Assembly: GCA_019661805.1 (NCBI GenBank)
Contig: JAIFWR010000015.1
Coordinates: 1 to 6,493, forward strand
DNA: 6,493 nucleotides
Direction of reading: 5' to 3'
Source of the DNA: Candidatus Parcubacteria bacterium
GTDB lineage: Bacteria; Patescibacteriota; Minisyncoccia; Phycocordibacterales; Zambryskibacteraceae
Below, piece by piece: positions 1 through 6,044 of the stretch. Made by a program: the position numbers and the translations under genes. The stretch's first letter is position 1; the number at the start of each line of letters is the position of its first letter. The notes under the pieces are model-generated. The model was not told where the DNA came from, ran no database searches, and saw only the letters and a program-made list of their open reading frames with translations.

Positions 1-310
1 TCTGGCTCCGGGAGAAGAAGGAGAGTTCCCCGATCCTCTCATATGGAAACACTATTGAGAGCGCGTAGATCGCGGCCACCGTGAGGAAGACGGAGACCCA
101 GATGATCACTCCGCCGACGCGCGGCGTCGAGACCTCGTGTTCGGTGTTGTGGATCTGCTTGAAATGCTCCGAAGTAATGTCGCCAGACTCCGTGCGCGGG
201 CTCTTCTTCCACATCTTGTACTTATAGAAGTATCGCGCGAAGAACGGGGTAATGAATATGCCGGTGAAGAAGGAGAGAACCGTCGGGGCGATGATCTTGA
301 GAACATCCAT
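1..310 (-). CDS. mraY: MraY-like phospho-N-acetylmuramoyl-pentapeptide transferase, N-terminal part (cut by window edge)
   Basis: MraY is an integral membrane enzyme that transfers phospho-MurNAc-pentapeptide from UDP onto undecaprenyl phosphate, giving lipid I. Only about the first 103 residues are visible; the frame runs off the left edge without a stop. Reading from ATG at 310 gives MDVLKIIAPTVLSFFTGIFI and so on. A hydrophobic helix lies at about residues 4-22, then TPFFARYFYKYKMWKKSPR, then a long polar loop ending in HEVSTPRVGG (about 61-70). This resembles the TPTMGG element after the first helix of MraY/WecA-type transferases. A second helix, VIIWVSVFLTVAAIYALSIV, follows. The catalytic aspartates lie beyond the edge, so MraY versus another polyprenyl-phosphate sugar transferase rests on the N-terminal layout alone. 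It diverges from the hydrolase gene across a 41-bp gap. No convincing Shine-Dalgarno site precedes the ATG. Confidence 0.75.
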   Translation of the reverse strand, partial: MDVLKIIAPTVLSFFTGIFITPFFARYFYKYKMWKKSPRTESGDITSEHFKQIHNTEHEVSTPRVGGVIIWVSVFLTVAAIYALSIVFPYERIGELSFFSRSQ

Positions 311-330
311 GTGGTGTAATAGTATCATAT
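297..330. promoter_or_regulatory. Candidate divergent promoter region between mraY-like gene and hydrolase
   Basis: The two divergent start codons are only 41 bp apart (310 minus, 352 plus), so promoters must lie in or near this stretch. On the plus strand, TTGAGA (297-302) is followed after 17 bases by TAGTAT (320-325), a plausible -35/-10 pair that extends into the first codons of the mraY-like gene. On the minus strand TATGAT (329 to 324) is a good -10-like hexamer but has no clear -35. The two -10-like boxes overlap, so the directions could compete. AGAGG at 331-335 is a weak SD-like motif 16 bases before ATG 352. This is motif reading by eye only. Confidence 0.3.
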
Positions 331-351
331 AGAGGCTGATGAAAAAATGTT

Positions 352-1068
352 ATGAATAAGCCAAAAATGGTCCTAATCCACGGGTGGGATTACGCCAACT
401 ATACTTCCTCTGGATGCCTAGACCCTTGGGTAAACCGAGTAAGATTCGTTGAAGCTCTTTCGAGACATTTTGAAATCGTAAAAATCCGTTTACCTGGTTT
501 CGGCGGCCAGCCTAATCCACTAAAACCATGGTCTCTCGATGATTATGTTGAGTATGTGAGCGCCATCATAGATAAGGAAAATCCAGAATCAATCCTTGGC
601 TATTCTTTCGGAGGCGCCATTGCGTTACGTTGGGAGAAAAACAATAGCGATAAAGGGAAAAGAATTTTTCTTGTCTCTCCCGCAATCATTCGCCAATATA
701 GGAGCAAAAATATGAGCCTCATACAAAAGACTTTGAAAGTGACCCTATCGACAAAATTCCTCTCCAAATTGCGTGACTTCTATCTCACCAAAGTGGTCAG
801 GAATCCGTTCTATACAAAAGCGACACCTATCATGCGAGAGACGTACCGCAACATCGTAGCTATCGACCTTCGTGACGACTTACTGAGCCTCCAGGCTCCT
901 GTAACGTTAATCTATGGTGAGAAGGACACTGCTACTCCACCAGAACTTGTCCGCAAGGTCATCGGTAACGCAAAAGTGAAGCACGAACTCAACGTGATTG
1001 CCTCGGGCGGCCATGACATCGCTAATTTTAATACAGAAAAAATTATTTCTTTAATTGTTGAGAGATAA
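352..1068 (+). CDS. Alpha/beta-hydrolase family protein, compositionally foreign
   Basis: A 238-residue cytosolic protein of the alpha/beta-hydrolase fold. The usual landmarks are in order: HGW at 10-12 (oxyanion-hole loop after strand 3), LPGFGG at 47-52, nucleophile elbow G-Y-S-F-G-G with Ser85, acid in YGEKDTATPP with Asp192, and GGHD with His221 near the C-terminus. The triad Ser85-Asp192-His221 therefore looks intact. A basic lid-like segment lies at about 111-160. No signal peptide or membrane helix is seen. The substrate cannot be read from the sequence. ATG 352 is used because an in-frame TGA lies at 340-342; Met6 is the only nearby alternative. The gene ends with tandem TAATAA. Hand counts of sample 60-base lines give about 40-48% GC, against about 67-70% in sample lines of asnB, suggesting acquisition by transfer. 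It stands alone between divergent mraY-like and convergent asnB genes. Confidence 0.85.
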   Translation: MNKPKMVLIHGWDYANYTSSGCLDPWVNRVRFVEALSRHFEIVKIRLPGFGGQPNPLKPWSLDDYVEYVSAIIDKENPESILGYSFGGAIALRWEKNNSDKGKRIFLVSPAIIRQYRSKNMSLIQKTLKVTLSTKFLSKLRDFYLTKVVRNPFYTKATPIMRETYRNIVAIDLRDDLLSLQAPVTLIYGEKDTATPPELVRKVIGNAKVKHELNVIASGGHDIANFNTEKIISLIVER

Positions 1069-1089
1069 TAAAAAAAATATTTAAATTGA
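1069..1089. other. AT-rich convergent junction between hydrolase and asnB
   Basis: A 21-bp gap separates the stops of two convergent genes. It contains eight consecutive A on the plus strand (1070-1077), hence a T8 run downstream of asnB on the minus strand, preceded there by AT-only palindromic bits (AAATATTT, ATTTAAAT). No GC-rich stem is present. It may act as a weak terminator for asnB, but a standard intrinsic terminator cannot be supported. Confidence 0.35.
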
Positions 1090-2913
1090 TTATTGCCTAA
1101 TGAACGTATTGTACCAAATGGCGAGCATGAGGAGGAGGTAGATCTTCCGCGAATTGTCCCGGCGGCGCGAGACGTGCTCGCCGATGATACGCTTGATCTC
1201 TTTCGTGTCGAAATGCCCGGCGATATAGTCGTTCCCGACAATGAGGCCGTAGAGCTCGCCCCTCGAGGTGTCGAGCCACTCGCGCAAGGGCGTCGGGAAG
1301 CCGAGCTTCTTCCGCGTCCGCGTGGACTCGGGCAGGACGGAGGCGAAGGCCTCGCGGAGGAGGTACTTCGTGACCCCGTCCCGCCACTTGAAGCGGTCCG
1401 GGAGCGCGGCCGCGAGCTTCGCCACCTCGACGTCGAGGAAGGGCACGCGGAGCTCGAGCGAATGCGCCATCGTCATCTTGTCGGCCTTGGCGAGGATGTC
1501 GCCCACGAGCCAGGTGTTGATGTCAATATATTGCATCGTGGTCGAATCGCTCAAGCCCTTCGCCTCGGCATAAAGCGAAGAGAGCCTGACGCTCTCTTGC
1601 GGCTTCCCTTTCCATACCTTCCTGGCTTCGTTCGGCATAAAGACGCGCGCATTGCCGATATACCATTCCTCGAGCTTCGAGGCGGCACGCGAGGCGTATT
1701 CCCTGCCGCGCACGGGCAGGTAGGTGGCGATCTTGAGGAGGAAGCGGGGCACTATGTTGCGCAGTTTCGCGGCGGCGATCGGTGCCAGGTAGACGTTATA
1801 GCCGCCGAAGAGCTCGTCGGCGCCCTCGCCCGAGAGCACGACCTTGACCGACTTCCGCGCTTCGCGGGCGAGGAAGTAGAGCCCGATAGCGGAAGGATCG
1901 GCCACCGGCTCGTCGAAGTGGTAGACAGCCTTCTGAAGCGCGTCGAAGTACTCGTCTGGCCCGACCGAGACCTCGGCGTGGTCGGTGCCGAGGGGCGCGG
2001 CGGTCTCCTTGGCCTGGAGGCCTTCGGAGACGCTGCCGAAGCCGACGGTAAAGGTCTTGACCGACTTGTCGCCACGGATCTCCTGCATCAAGGTCGCGAT
2101 GATCGAGGAGTCGATGCCCCCGGAGAGGAAGGAGCCCACCGGCACGTCGGCGATCATGTGGTGCCGGACGGAGTCCTTCATCGCCCGCAGGATGTCCTCC
2201 TTCGTCTCTCCCTCGTCCTGTGCCTCGTCGGGCTTGAACTCGAACGCGTAAAAGCGCTTCGTCTCAAAGACTCCCGTCGCGAGGTCGATCGTCATGAAGT
2301 GCCCCGGCGGAAGCTTGAAGACACCCTTGAAGAAGGTCTCCTCGAGCGGGTTGTACTGGTACGAGAGGTAGTTCCAGACCGCGGCGTCGTTGACCTCCCG
2401 TTGGAAGCCCTTGAGCGAGAGGAAGCTCTTTATCTCCGAGGAAAAGGCGGCGATCTTGTTGCCGCGCTTCCAGTAGTAGAGGGGCTTAATGCCGAAGGGG
2501 TCGCGGGCGAGGACGAGCCGCTCGGCCTTGGTGTCGTAGATCGCGACCGCGAACATGCCGCGCAGGCGCTTGAAGCACTCTGCCCCCTCCCTCTCGAACA
2601 GGCGCAGGAGGACTTCGGTATCGCTCTCGGTGGCGAAGCTCTCTCCCGCCTTCTCGAGTTCGCGCTTCAATTCCTTGTAATTATAAATCTCGCCGTTGAA
2701 GAAGATGAGATAGCGGCCGTCCGAGGAGGACATCGGCTGCCGGCCGCGCTCGAGATCGATGATCGCGAGCCGCCTCATGCCGAGGGCGACCTTCGGCCCG
2801 ACGAAGAAACCGTCATCGTCCGGTCCGCGGTGCGCGATCACCTTGGTCATCTTCTGGATGGCCTCCTCTAACTTCTCTATCTGGGTGTCGGTGATGCCGG
2901 TGATGCCGCACAT
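1090..2913 (-). CDS. asnB: Asparagine synthase (glutamine-hydrolysing), AsnB-type
   Basis: A 607-residue cytosolic two-domain enzyme. The N-terminal class II glutamine amidotransferase domain starts MCGITGI, with Cys2 as nucleophile after Met removal. It shows HRGPDDDG (28-35), RRLAIIDL (47-54), FNGEIYNY (72-79, with Asn73-Gly74 of the oxyanion hole) and SDTEV (97-101). The synthase domain has the PP-loop SGGIDSS (264-270), SGEGADELFGGY (361-372) and the conserved stretch from KADKM (476) to LRVPFLD (488-494). Family chemistry: aspartate is adenylated by ATP and amidated with ammonia from glutamine. Length and motifs are complete. It is the last gene of the scpA-scpB-dacA-asnB unit; its ATG follows the carboxypeptidase stop by one base and has no clear ribosome site, so translational coupling is likely. 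Because some AsnB homologues (corynebacterial LtsA, Bacillus AsnB) amidate peptidoglycan precursors, the wall-gene neighbourhood leaves that role open. Confidence 0.93.
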   Translation of the reverse strand: MCGITGITDTQIEKLEEAIQKMTKVIAHRGPDDDGFFVGPKVALGMRRLAIIDLERGRQPMSSSDGRYLIFFNGEIYNYKELKRELEKAGESFATESDTEVLLRLFEREGAECFKRLRGMFAVAIYDTKAERLVLARDPFGIKPLYYWKRGNKIAAFSSEIKSFLSLKGFQREVNDAAVWNYLSYQYNPLEETFFKGVFKLPPGHFMTIDLATGVFETKRFYAFEFKPDEAQDEGETKEDILRAMKDSVRHHMIADVPVGSFLSGGIDSSIIATLMQEIRGDKSVKTFTVGFGSVSEGLQAKETAAPLGTDHAEVSVGPDEYFDALQKAVYHFDEPVADPSAIGLYFLAREARKSVKVVLSGEGADELFGGYNVYLAPIAAAKLRNIVPRFLLKIATYLPVRGREYASRAASKLEEWYIGNARVFMPNEARKVWKGKPQESVRLSSLYAEAKGLSDSTTMQYIDINTWLVGDILAKADKMTMAHSLELRVPFLDVEVAKLAAALPDRFKWRDGVTKYLLREAFASVLPESTRTRKKLGFPTPLREWLDTSRGELYGLIVGNDYIAGHFDTKEIKRIIGEHVSRRRDNSRKIYLLLMLAIWYNTFIRQ

Positions 2914-2914
2914 A

Positions 2915-3847
2915 TTAGCGTTGGGTTATATAGGCCATGGCTGCCTCGACGAGCTTCCGCGCGTCCTCGAAGCGGCCCTCCGCCGAGGAGCCGAGCACCG
3001 CGACGACGATGGGGTGCCCGAGCTCGGGGTCGAAGGCGAAGACGACGTTCCCGCCGGCGATGTCGGTGAAGCCCGTCTTCGAGCCGAGGATGCCGGGGAT
3101 ATCGTTTATGAGCGAATTCGTGTTCCTGCCCGGGTGCGGCATGTTGTCGAGAGAGACGAAGACAGCTGCGGGCTCGCGCGTCGCCTCGAGGAGCTCGGGG
3201 CGGTGCTTCAAGATGTAGCCGATAAGCGCGGAAATGTCCTTGGCGCTCCCGTAGGCGCCCCCCTTGATCTCCGACTCGTCGAGACCCGTCTCGTTCCAGA
3301 AGTAGGTATTCTTCAAATTGAGCTCGGAGGCCTTGGCGTTCATCGCCGAGACGAAGCTCTGGATGATCTCGCTTTCGGAGGCACTCGACTGGCTGAGCGC
3401 CGCAAGCGAGAGCGCGACCGCCCTAATGCCGTCGTTCGACGATGTGAGGAGCGAGAAGTCGAGGAGGCTCTTTAACGTCCACTTCTCCCCGGGAGCGAGC
3501 CCGCTGTCGCCGTAGGTGCGCAATGCGTCAGCATTGACCTTGACCACGTCAAAGTCAGGCGCAAGTTCTGAAGCTACGAGAGCCGACATGAGCTTCGTCA
3601 CCGAGGCAAGCGGGAGTCTCGTGTCGGCATTCTTGGCATAAAGCTCCTTGCCCTCGCGCAGATCGTAGACGTAGGCGGCCTTGGCCTCGATCGTCACTTT
3701 GGGGAAGGCCAAAGCCGGCACCTCCGCCGGCTTTGGCCTCGCGAGCTCTCCCGGCTTCAAGCTCAAGAAGGCGACGACGAAGAAGACGGAGGCGCCGAGG
3801 AGGATCATGGGGAAGTTTTTGTCGGAATCAGGCATCGCGGTTGTCAT
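2915..3847 (-). CDS. dacA: D-alanyl-D-alanine carboxypeptidase (peptidase S11, PBP5-like), membrane anchored
   Basis: A 310-residue penicillin-binding-type serine peptidase expected to remove the terminal D-Ala from peptidoglycan stem peptides outside the membrane. The three active-site motifs are present in order: S-V-T-K at 82-85 (Ser82 nucleophile, Lys85 base), S-S-N at 136-138, and K-T-G at 257-259. A single hydrophobic segment at about 13-30 is an N-terminal anchor, followed by a Pro/Ala-rich linker (about 37-50). The protein ends soon after the catalytic domain, so the C-terminal beta domain and amphipathic anchor of E. coli PBP5 are absent. Start choice is uncertain: ATG 3847 has GGGGAG four bases upstream and overlaps scpB by 20 nt; Met5 (ATG 3835) would give an 8-nt overlap. 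Downstream, asnB begins one base after the stop. The linker is encoded by a perfect hairpin (3706-3739). The symbol is assigned by family; the exact subtype is uncertain. Confidence 0.9.
   Translation of the reverse strand: MTTAMPDSDKNFPMILLGASVFFVVAFLSLKPGELARPKPAEVPALAFPKVTIEAKAAYVYDLREGKELYAKNADTRLPLASVTKLMSALVASELAPDFDVVKVNADALRTYGDSGLAPGEKWTLKSLLDFSLLTSSNDGIRAVALSLAALSQSSASESEIIQSFVSAMNAKASELNLKNTYFWNETGLDESEIKGGAYGSAKDISALIGYILKHRPELLEATREPAAVFVSLDNMPHPGRNTNSLINDIPGILGSKTGFTDIAGGNVVFAFDPELGHPIVVAVLGSSAEGRFEDARKLVEAAMAYITQR
3706..3739. repeat. Perfect 14-bp inverted repeat inside the carboxypeptidase gene
   Basis: The left arm AGGCCAAAGCCGGC (3706-3719) and the right arm GCCGGCTTTGGCCT (3726-3739) are exact reverse complements, separated by six bases (3720-3725). 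On the coding (minus) strand the loop reads GGAGGT, an exact SD-like sequence. The element encodes residues 37-47, the Pro/Ala-rich linker after the membrane anchor, where protein sequence is likely free to vary. A very stable mRNA hairpin is expected about 110 nt into the gene. Function unknown. Confidence 0.85.
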
Positions 3848-4385
3848 CCTTCTCCCCTTCGGTTTTTATAAATTCGTCGACTGCTTTCCACGCCGCGCCG
3901 AACTCGGGCAGCTCCTCGCGGCGGCGGATGCCCAAGTGTTCGAAGAGCTTAAGCGAGGGCTTGTAGGTGAAGCTCCTTTCCCCCGCCTGGCTCTCGGTCC
4001 TCTCGATGAGTCCGCGGATGAGGAGTGTACGCAGGATGAAGCCCGAGTTCACCCCGCGGATCTGGTCGATCTCGCGGCGCGAGATCGGCGTGCGATAGAG
4101 GATGACCGCGAGGGTCTCGAGGCCGGCGCGGCCAAGCTCCTTGGAAAATTCTTCCTTTTGCATCTTCTCTACCAAGGCGGCGTTCCCCGGATGCGTGCCG
4201 AAGGAGTACTGGCTGCCATCAGAAACGAGGACGATCCCCCGCTCGGCGTAGGCGTCCTGGAGTCTCTTGAGCGCCGCCTTCACCTCGGCTTCCCTCGCGC
4301 CGGTCGCTAGGACGAGCTCCTTGACCGAGAAAGGCTCGCTCGCGTAGAAGAGGACCGCTTCAAGCTGTGATTCCAGGCTCTGCAT
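3828..4385 (-). CDS. scpB: Segregation and condensation protein B
   Basis: ScpB is the winged-helix (kite) subunit that dimerises and binds the ScpA kleisin in the SMC-ScpAB complex, which loads on and organises the chromosome for segregation. The 185-residue product has two winged-helix regions (about 1-75 and 85-165). The family hallmark is plain at 89-114: LETLAVILYRTPISRREIDQ followed by IRGVNS, then TLLIRGLIER. The C-terminal wing FTYKPSLKLFEHLGI (139-153) is in place. The last 20 residues are a charged tail that overlaps the next gene. The start ATG overlaps the scpA stop as TGATG, so translation is probably coupled to scpA. The carboxypeptidase gene starts before this gene ends. Length and order are normal for the family, and the scpA-scpB pairing strongly supports the call. 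Confidence 0.95.
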   Translation of the reverse strand: MQSLESQLEAVLFYASEPFSVKELVLATGAREAEVKAALKRLQDAYAERGIVLVSDGSQYSFGTHPGNAALVEKMQKEEFSKELGRAGLETLAVILYRTPISRREIDQIRGVNSGFILRTLLIRGLIERTESQAGERSFTYKPSLKLFEHLGIRRREELPEFGAAWKAVDEFIKTEGEKDDNRDA

Positions 4386-5125
4386 CAGGCGTAAGTGGGA
4401 ATGCCGACGGAATCGGAGTGTCTTTCGATCTCGATCTCTCCATGCGGCTGGCCAGCCGCATCCTCCTGCGAGACCCTGATCGCGCCCCGCTTCACGAGCT
4501 CAAGCATGGCGAGGAAGCCGACGATGACCGAGATCTTGTCCTTGTGCTTAAAGTCGCCGAAACGCATCCTGCCCGCCTTGGCAATCCGCTCGGAGAGCTT
4601 CTCGATCATTTCCTCAAGCGAGATTACCTTCTTCACCAGGACCTTGGGTAGAACTTCCTTCTTCGGCAGGGCCATGATGAGGCGCTCGAGAGCGTTGTGG
4701 AGATTCTCGATATCGGTCTTCGAGTCAGGCGAAAAAATGACGAGGTCATTTTTTCGCAACTCTTTTTCAAAAATAACATGAGTGCCGTAAATATCGCGGA
4801 GATGGGCGGCAAGTTCTTTTACCCTCGCGTAGACAGCGAGGCGATTTTCGAGATCATGGATACTCTCCTCCTCTTCCTCCGAGAGTTGGAGCATGGGGAG
4901 AAGCGAACGGCTCTTCACGAGCATCAAGGTCGAGGCAACGAGGATAAACTCGGCGGATTCGGAAATGGGCACCTCACCCTGGGCTTCGACGTAGCGGACG
5001 AAGTCGTCCGCGACCTGGGCAAGCGAGACGTCGGAGACGAAGAGCTTCCTCTTCGTGACGAGCTCCAAGAGGAGATCGAGGGGGCCCTCGAAGGCCTCGG
5101 TTTTGACGGTATAGGACCCTTCCAT
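4385..5125 (-). CDS. scpA: Segregation and condensation protein A (kleisin)
   Basis: ScpA is the kleisin that bridges SMC heads and binds an ScpB dimer. From ATG 5125 the product has 246 residues. The N-terminal kleisin signature FEGPLDLLLELV is at 12-23. SAEFILVASTLMLVKSRSLL (57-76) follows, then an acidic linker LSEEEEES (81-88), a variable middle, and a C-terminal winged helix with VGFLAMLELVKRG (202-214), which contacts the SMC head in known complexes. An in-frame TTG at 5161 would add 12 residues, but that codon coincides with the proposed -35 box, and family members usually start just before the signature, so ATG 5125 is preferred. No SD motif precedes it, and TATAAT ends seven bases upstream, compatible with a leaderless mRNA. 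The gene contains two perfect inverted repeats (4442-4461, 4729-4757) in less conserved parts. Its stop overlaps the scpB start by one base. Confidence 0.94.
   Translation of the reverse strand: MEGSYTVKTEAFEGPLDLLLELVTKRKLFVSDVSLAQVADDFVRYVEAQGEVPISESAEFILVASTLMLVKSRSLLPMLQLSEEEEESIHDLENRLAVYARVKELAAHLRDIYGTHVIFEKELRKNDLVIFSPDSKTDIENLHNALERLIMALPKKEVLPKVLVKKVISLEEMIEKLSERIAKAGRMRFGDFKHKDKISVIVGFLAMLELVKRGAIRVSQEDAAGQPHGEIEIERHSDSVGIPTYA
4442..4461. repeat. Perfect 20-bp palindrome inside scpA
   Basis: ATGCGGCTGGCCAGCCGCAT reads identically on both strands (10-bp arms, no spacer). It encodes residues 222-228, an apparently variable turn after the C-terminal winged helix of ScpA. It could fold as a small hairpin with a GGCC loop in RNA, or be a two-fold symmetric protein site in DNA. 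Role unknown. Confidence 0.85.
4729..4757. repeat. Perfect 13-bp inverted repeat inside scpA
   Basis: The left arm GCGAAAAAATGAC (4729-4741) and the right arm GTCATTTTTTCGC (4745-4757) are exact reverse complements around the three-base loop GAG. The element encodes residues 124-132 (RKNDLVIFS) in the middle region of ScpA. The A6/T6 tracts are locally AT-rich in a GC-rich gene. The T run lies inside the stem rather than after it, so it is not a standard intrinsic terminator. Confidence 0.85.
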
Positions 5126-5132
5126 AAGCCCA

Positions 5133-5161
5133 ATTATAGCCGTTTTTCCCTTATCCCCCAA
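5133..5161 (-). promoter_or_regulatory. Candidate leaderless promoter of the scpA-scpB-dacA-asnB operon
   Basis: On the minus strand TTGGGG (5161-5156) is followed after 17 bases by a consensus TATAAT (5138-5133). Seven bases then separate this box from ATG 5125, so transcription would be expected to begin at or next to the A of the start codon. The -35 match is only partial (TTG). The site lies in the 44-bp gap after the transglycosylase stop, where no terminator hairpin is visible, so read-through from the upstream gene is also possible. Confidence 0.55.
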
Positions 5162-5169
5162 ATGAGGCG

Positions 5170-5994
5170 CTAATTGTTGTCGGCGACCGATCCGGGAATC
5201 GCGGCAGAGCCGGAGGCGGCCTGGCGGAAGAGGGTTGCGGTCGCGATGACCTTGTATGGGTAGCCGGCGCTGTCGTCGGAGAGCTTCTTTGTCATCGGCT
5301 TCACTGCGGCGCTCGAGAGGAGCTTGTGGATGGTCGGGGTGCCCGTGCCGCCGCTCTTCTTGTAAAGGGCGAGTGCTTTCATGACATTGCCCTCGCCCGC
5401 GTGGTAGGCCCAGGTCGCAAGGCCCCAGTCGCCGAAGCGGTCGTAATTCATCTTAAGGTAGGAGACGCCGGCGTCGATGTTCTTTTCCACATCCTTCCTC
5501 TCATCAACCTTTTTGTTGACGGTGAGGCCAAGCGAGCGGGCGGTGCCGGGCATGAGCTGGAAGACGCCGAGGGCGCCGGCGGAGGAGACCGCCGTTTCGG
5601 AGCCGCCGTTCTCGAGCAAGGAGACGCCGATCGCGACATCGGTAGGCACGCCGTACTTGTCGGCGGCAGCGCGGATCATGGCTTCGTTCTTCCTAATGAC
5701 GGAGAGCGAGGCCGGGAAGGCATCCCGCGTCGAGACGAGCGCGATCTGCTTATCAATGATCGGCTGGGAGACGCTTGCGGAGACGCCTTCGCCGAAGAAG
5801 GCGTTCACGAGGGAAATCGGGCTTTTAACAGGAGCAGAAAGCGCCTTGAGCGCACCCTCTTTGGCGGGAGCAAACGCGAGGGAAGCCGGAGAGGAGAGGA
5901 ACGGGGGCAGGAAGCTGAAGATCAGTGCGCCGGAGGCGAGGATTTGTCCGTATGCGGATATTCTGGAGAAGAGCGTGTTGGTGATGATTTTCAT
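5170..5994 (-). CDS. Exported SLT-domain lytic transglycosylase
   Basis: Predicted to cleave the MurNAc-GlcNAc bond of peptidoglycan outside the membrane, forming anhydro-MurNAc ends. From ATG 5994 the product has 274 residues. It opens MKIITNTLFSRISAYG, then a hydrophobic core (about 18-33) and a possible cleavage after SLAFA (about 38-42): a signal peptide or N-terminal anchor. The SLT domain starts near 105. VSLLENGGSETAVSSAGALG (124-143) carries the putative catalytic Glu128 and leads into VFQLMPGTARSLG. Next come NIDAGVSYLKMNYDRFGDWG (172-191) and ATWAYHAGEGNV (193-204), with His where AYNAG is commonest. A YPYKVIATATLF tail (245-256) recalls MltD-type enzymes. An upstream in-frame TTG at 6099 would hide the signal sequence behind 35 unlikely residues, so ATG 5994 is chosen. 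No SD motif is seen. The gene stands 44 bp upstream of scpA on the same strand. Confidence 0.88.
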   Translation of the reverse strand: MKIITNTLFSRISAYGQILASGALIFSFLPPFLSSPASLAFAPAKEGALKALSAPVKSPISLVNAFFGEGVSASVSQPIIDKQIALVSTRDAFPASLSVIRKNEAMIRAAADKYGVPTDVAIGVSLLENGGSETAVSSAGALGVFQLMPGTARSLGLTVNKKVDERKDVEKNIDAGVSYLKMNYDRFGDWGLATWAYHAGEGNVMKALALYKKSGGTGTPTIHKLLSSAAVKPMTKKLSDDSAGYPYKVIATATLFRQAASGSAAIPGSVADNN

Positions 5995-6016
5995 AGAGCG
6001 TGGTGTTAATTGGGGC

Positions 6017-6044
6017 AAAATAAAAGGCGCCGAAACCGGCGGCC
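6017..6044 (-). terminator. Terminator-like hairpin in the leader of the transglycosylase gene
   Basis: Read on the minus strand, CGCCG and CGGCG (6041-6037 and 6032-6028) form a 5-bp GC stem around a GTTT loop. It can extend by two G-C pairs past a bulge (to 6044 and 6026) and is followed at once by TTTTATTTT (6025-6017). This is the form of an intrinsic terminator. It lies 23 bases before ATG 5994, so it could end transcripts entering from the right or attenuate the gene's own leader. On the plus strand the same hairpin lies just before the small ORF at 6060. Confidence 0.45.

Noticed and set aside
1578..1598. 8-bp inverted repeat AAGAGAGC / GCTCTCTT in asnB
   Set aside because: The arms are short enough to arise by chance and no supporting context is seen.
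1093..2871. 592-residue open frame on the plus strand antisense to asnB
   Set aside because: The translation is low-complexity Arg/Glu/Leu-rich without domains, as expected from the complement of GC-rich codons; the minus-strand AsnB has every family motif.
3017..3028. 12-bp palindrome CCCGAGCTCGGG in the carboxypeptidase gene
   Set aside because: Short and GC-rich, within chance expectation for this composition.
2759..3475. 238-residue plus-strand open frame across the asnB and carboxypeptidase boundary
   Set aside because: Complementary-strand artefact of the same GC-rich codon bias, with no recognisable features.
4729..4760. Programmed frameshift signal in scpA (A-AAA-AAT in frame)
   Set aside because: The slippery bases are inside the hairpin rather than a few bases before it, and ScpA continues normally in frame to its expected C-terminus.
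5126..5161. Extended TTG start for scpA
   Set aside because: It overlaps the promoter-like -35 box and adds residues not expected before the kleisin N-terminal signature.
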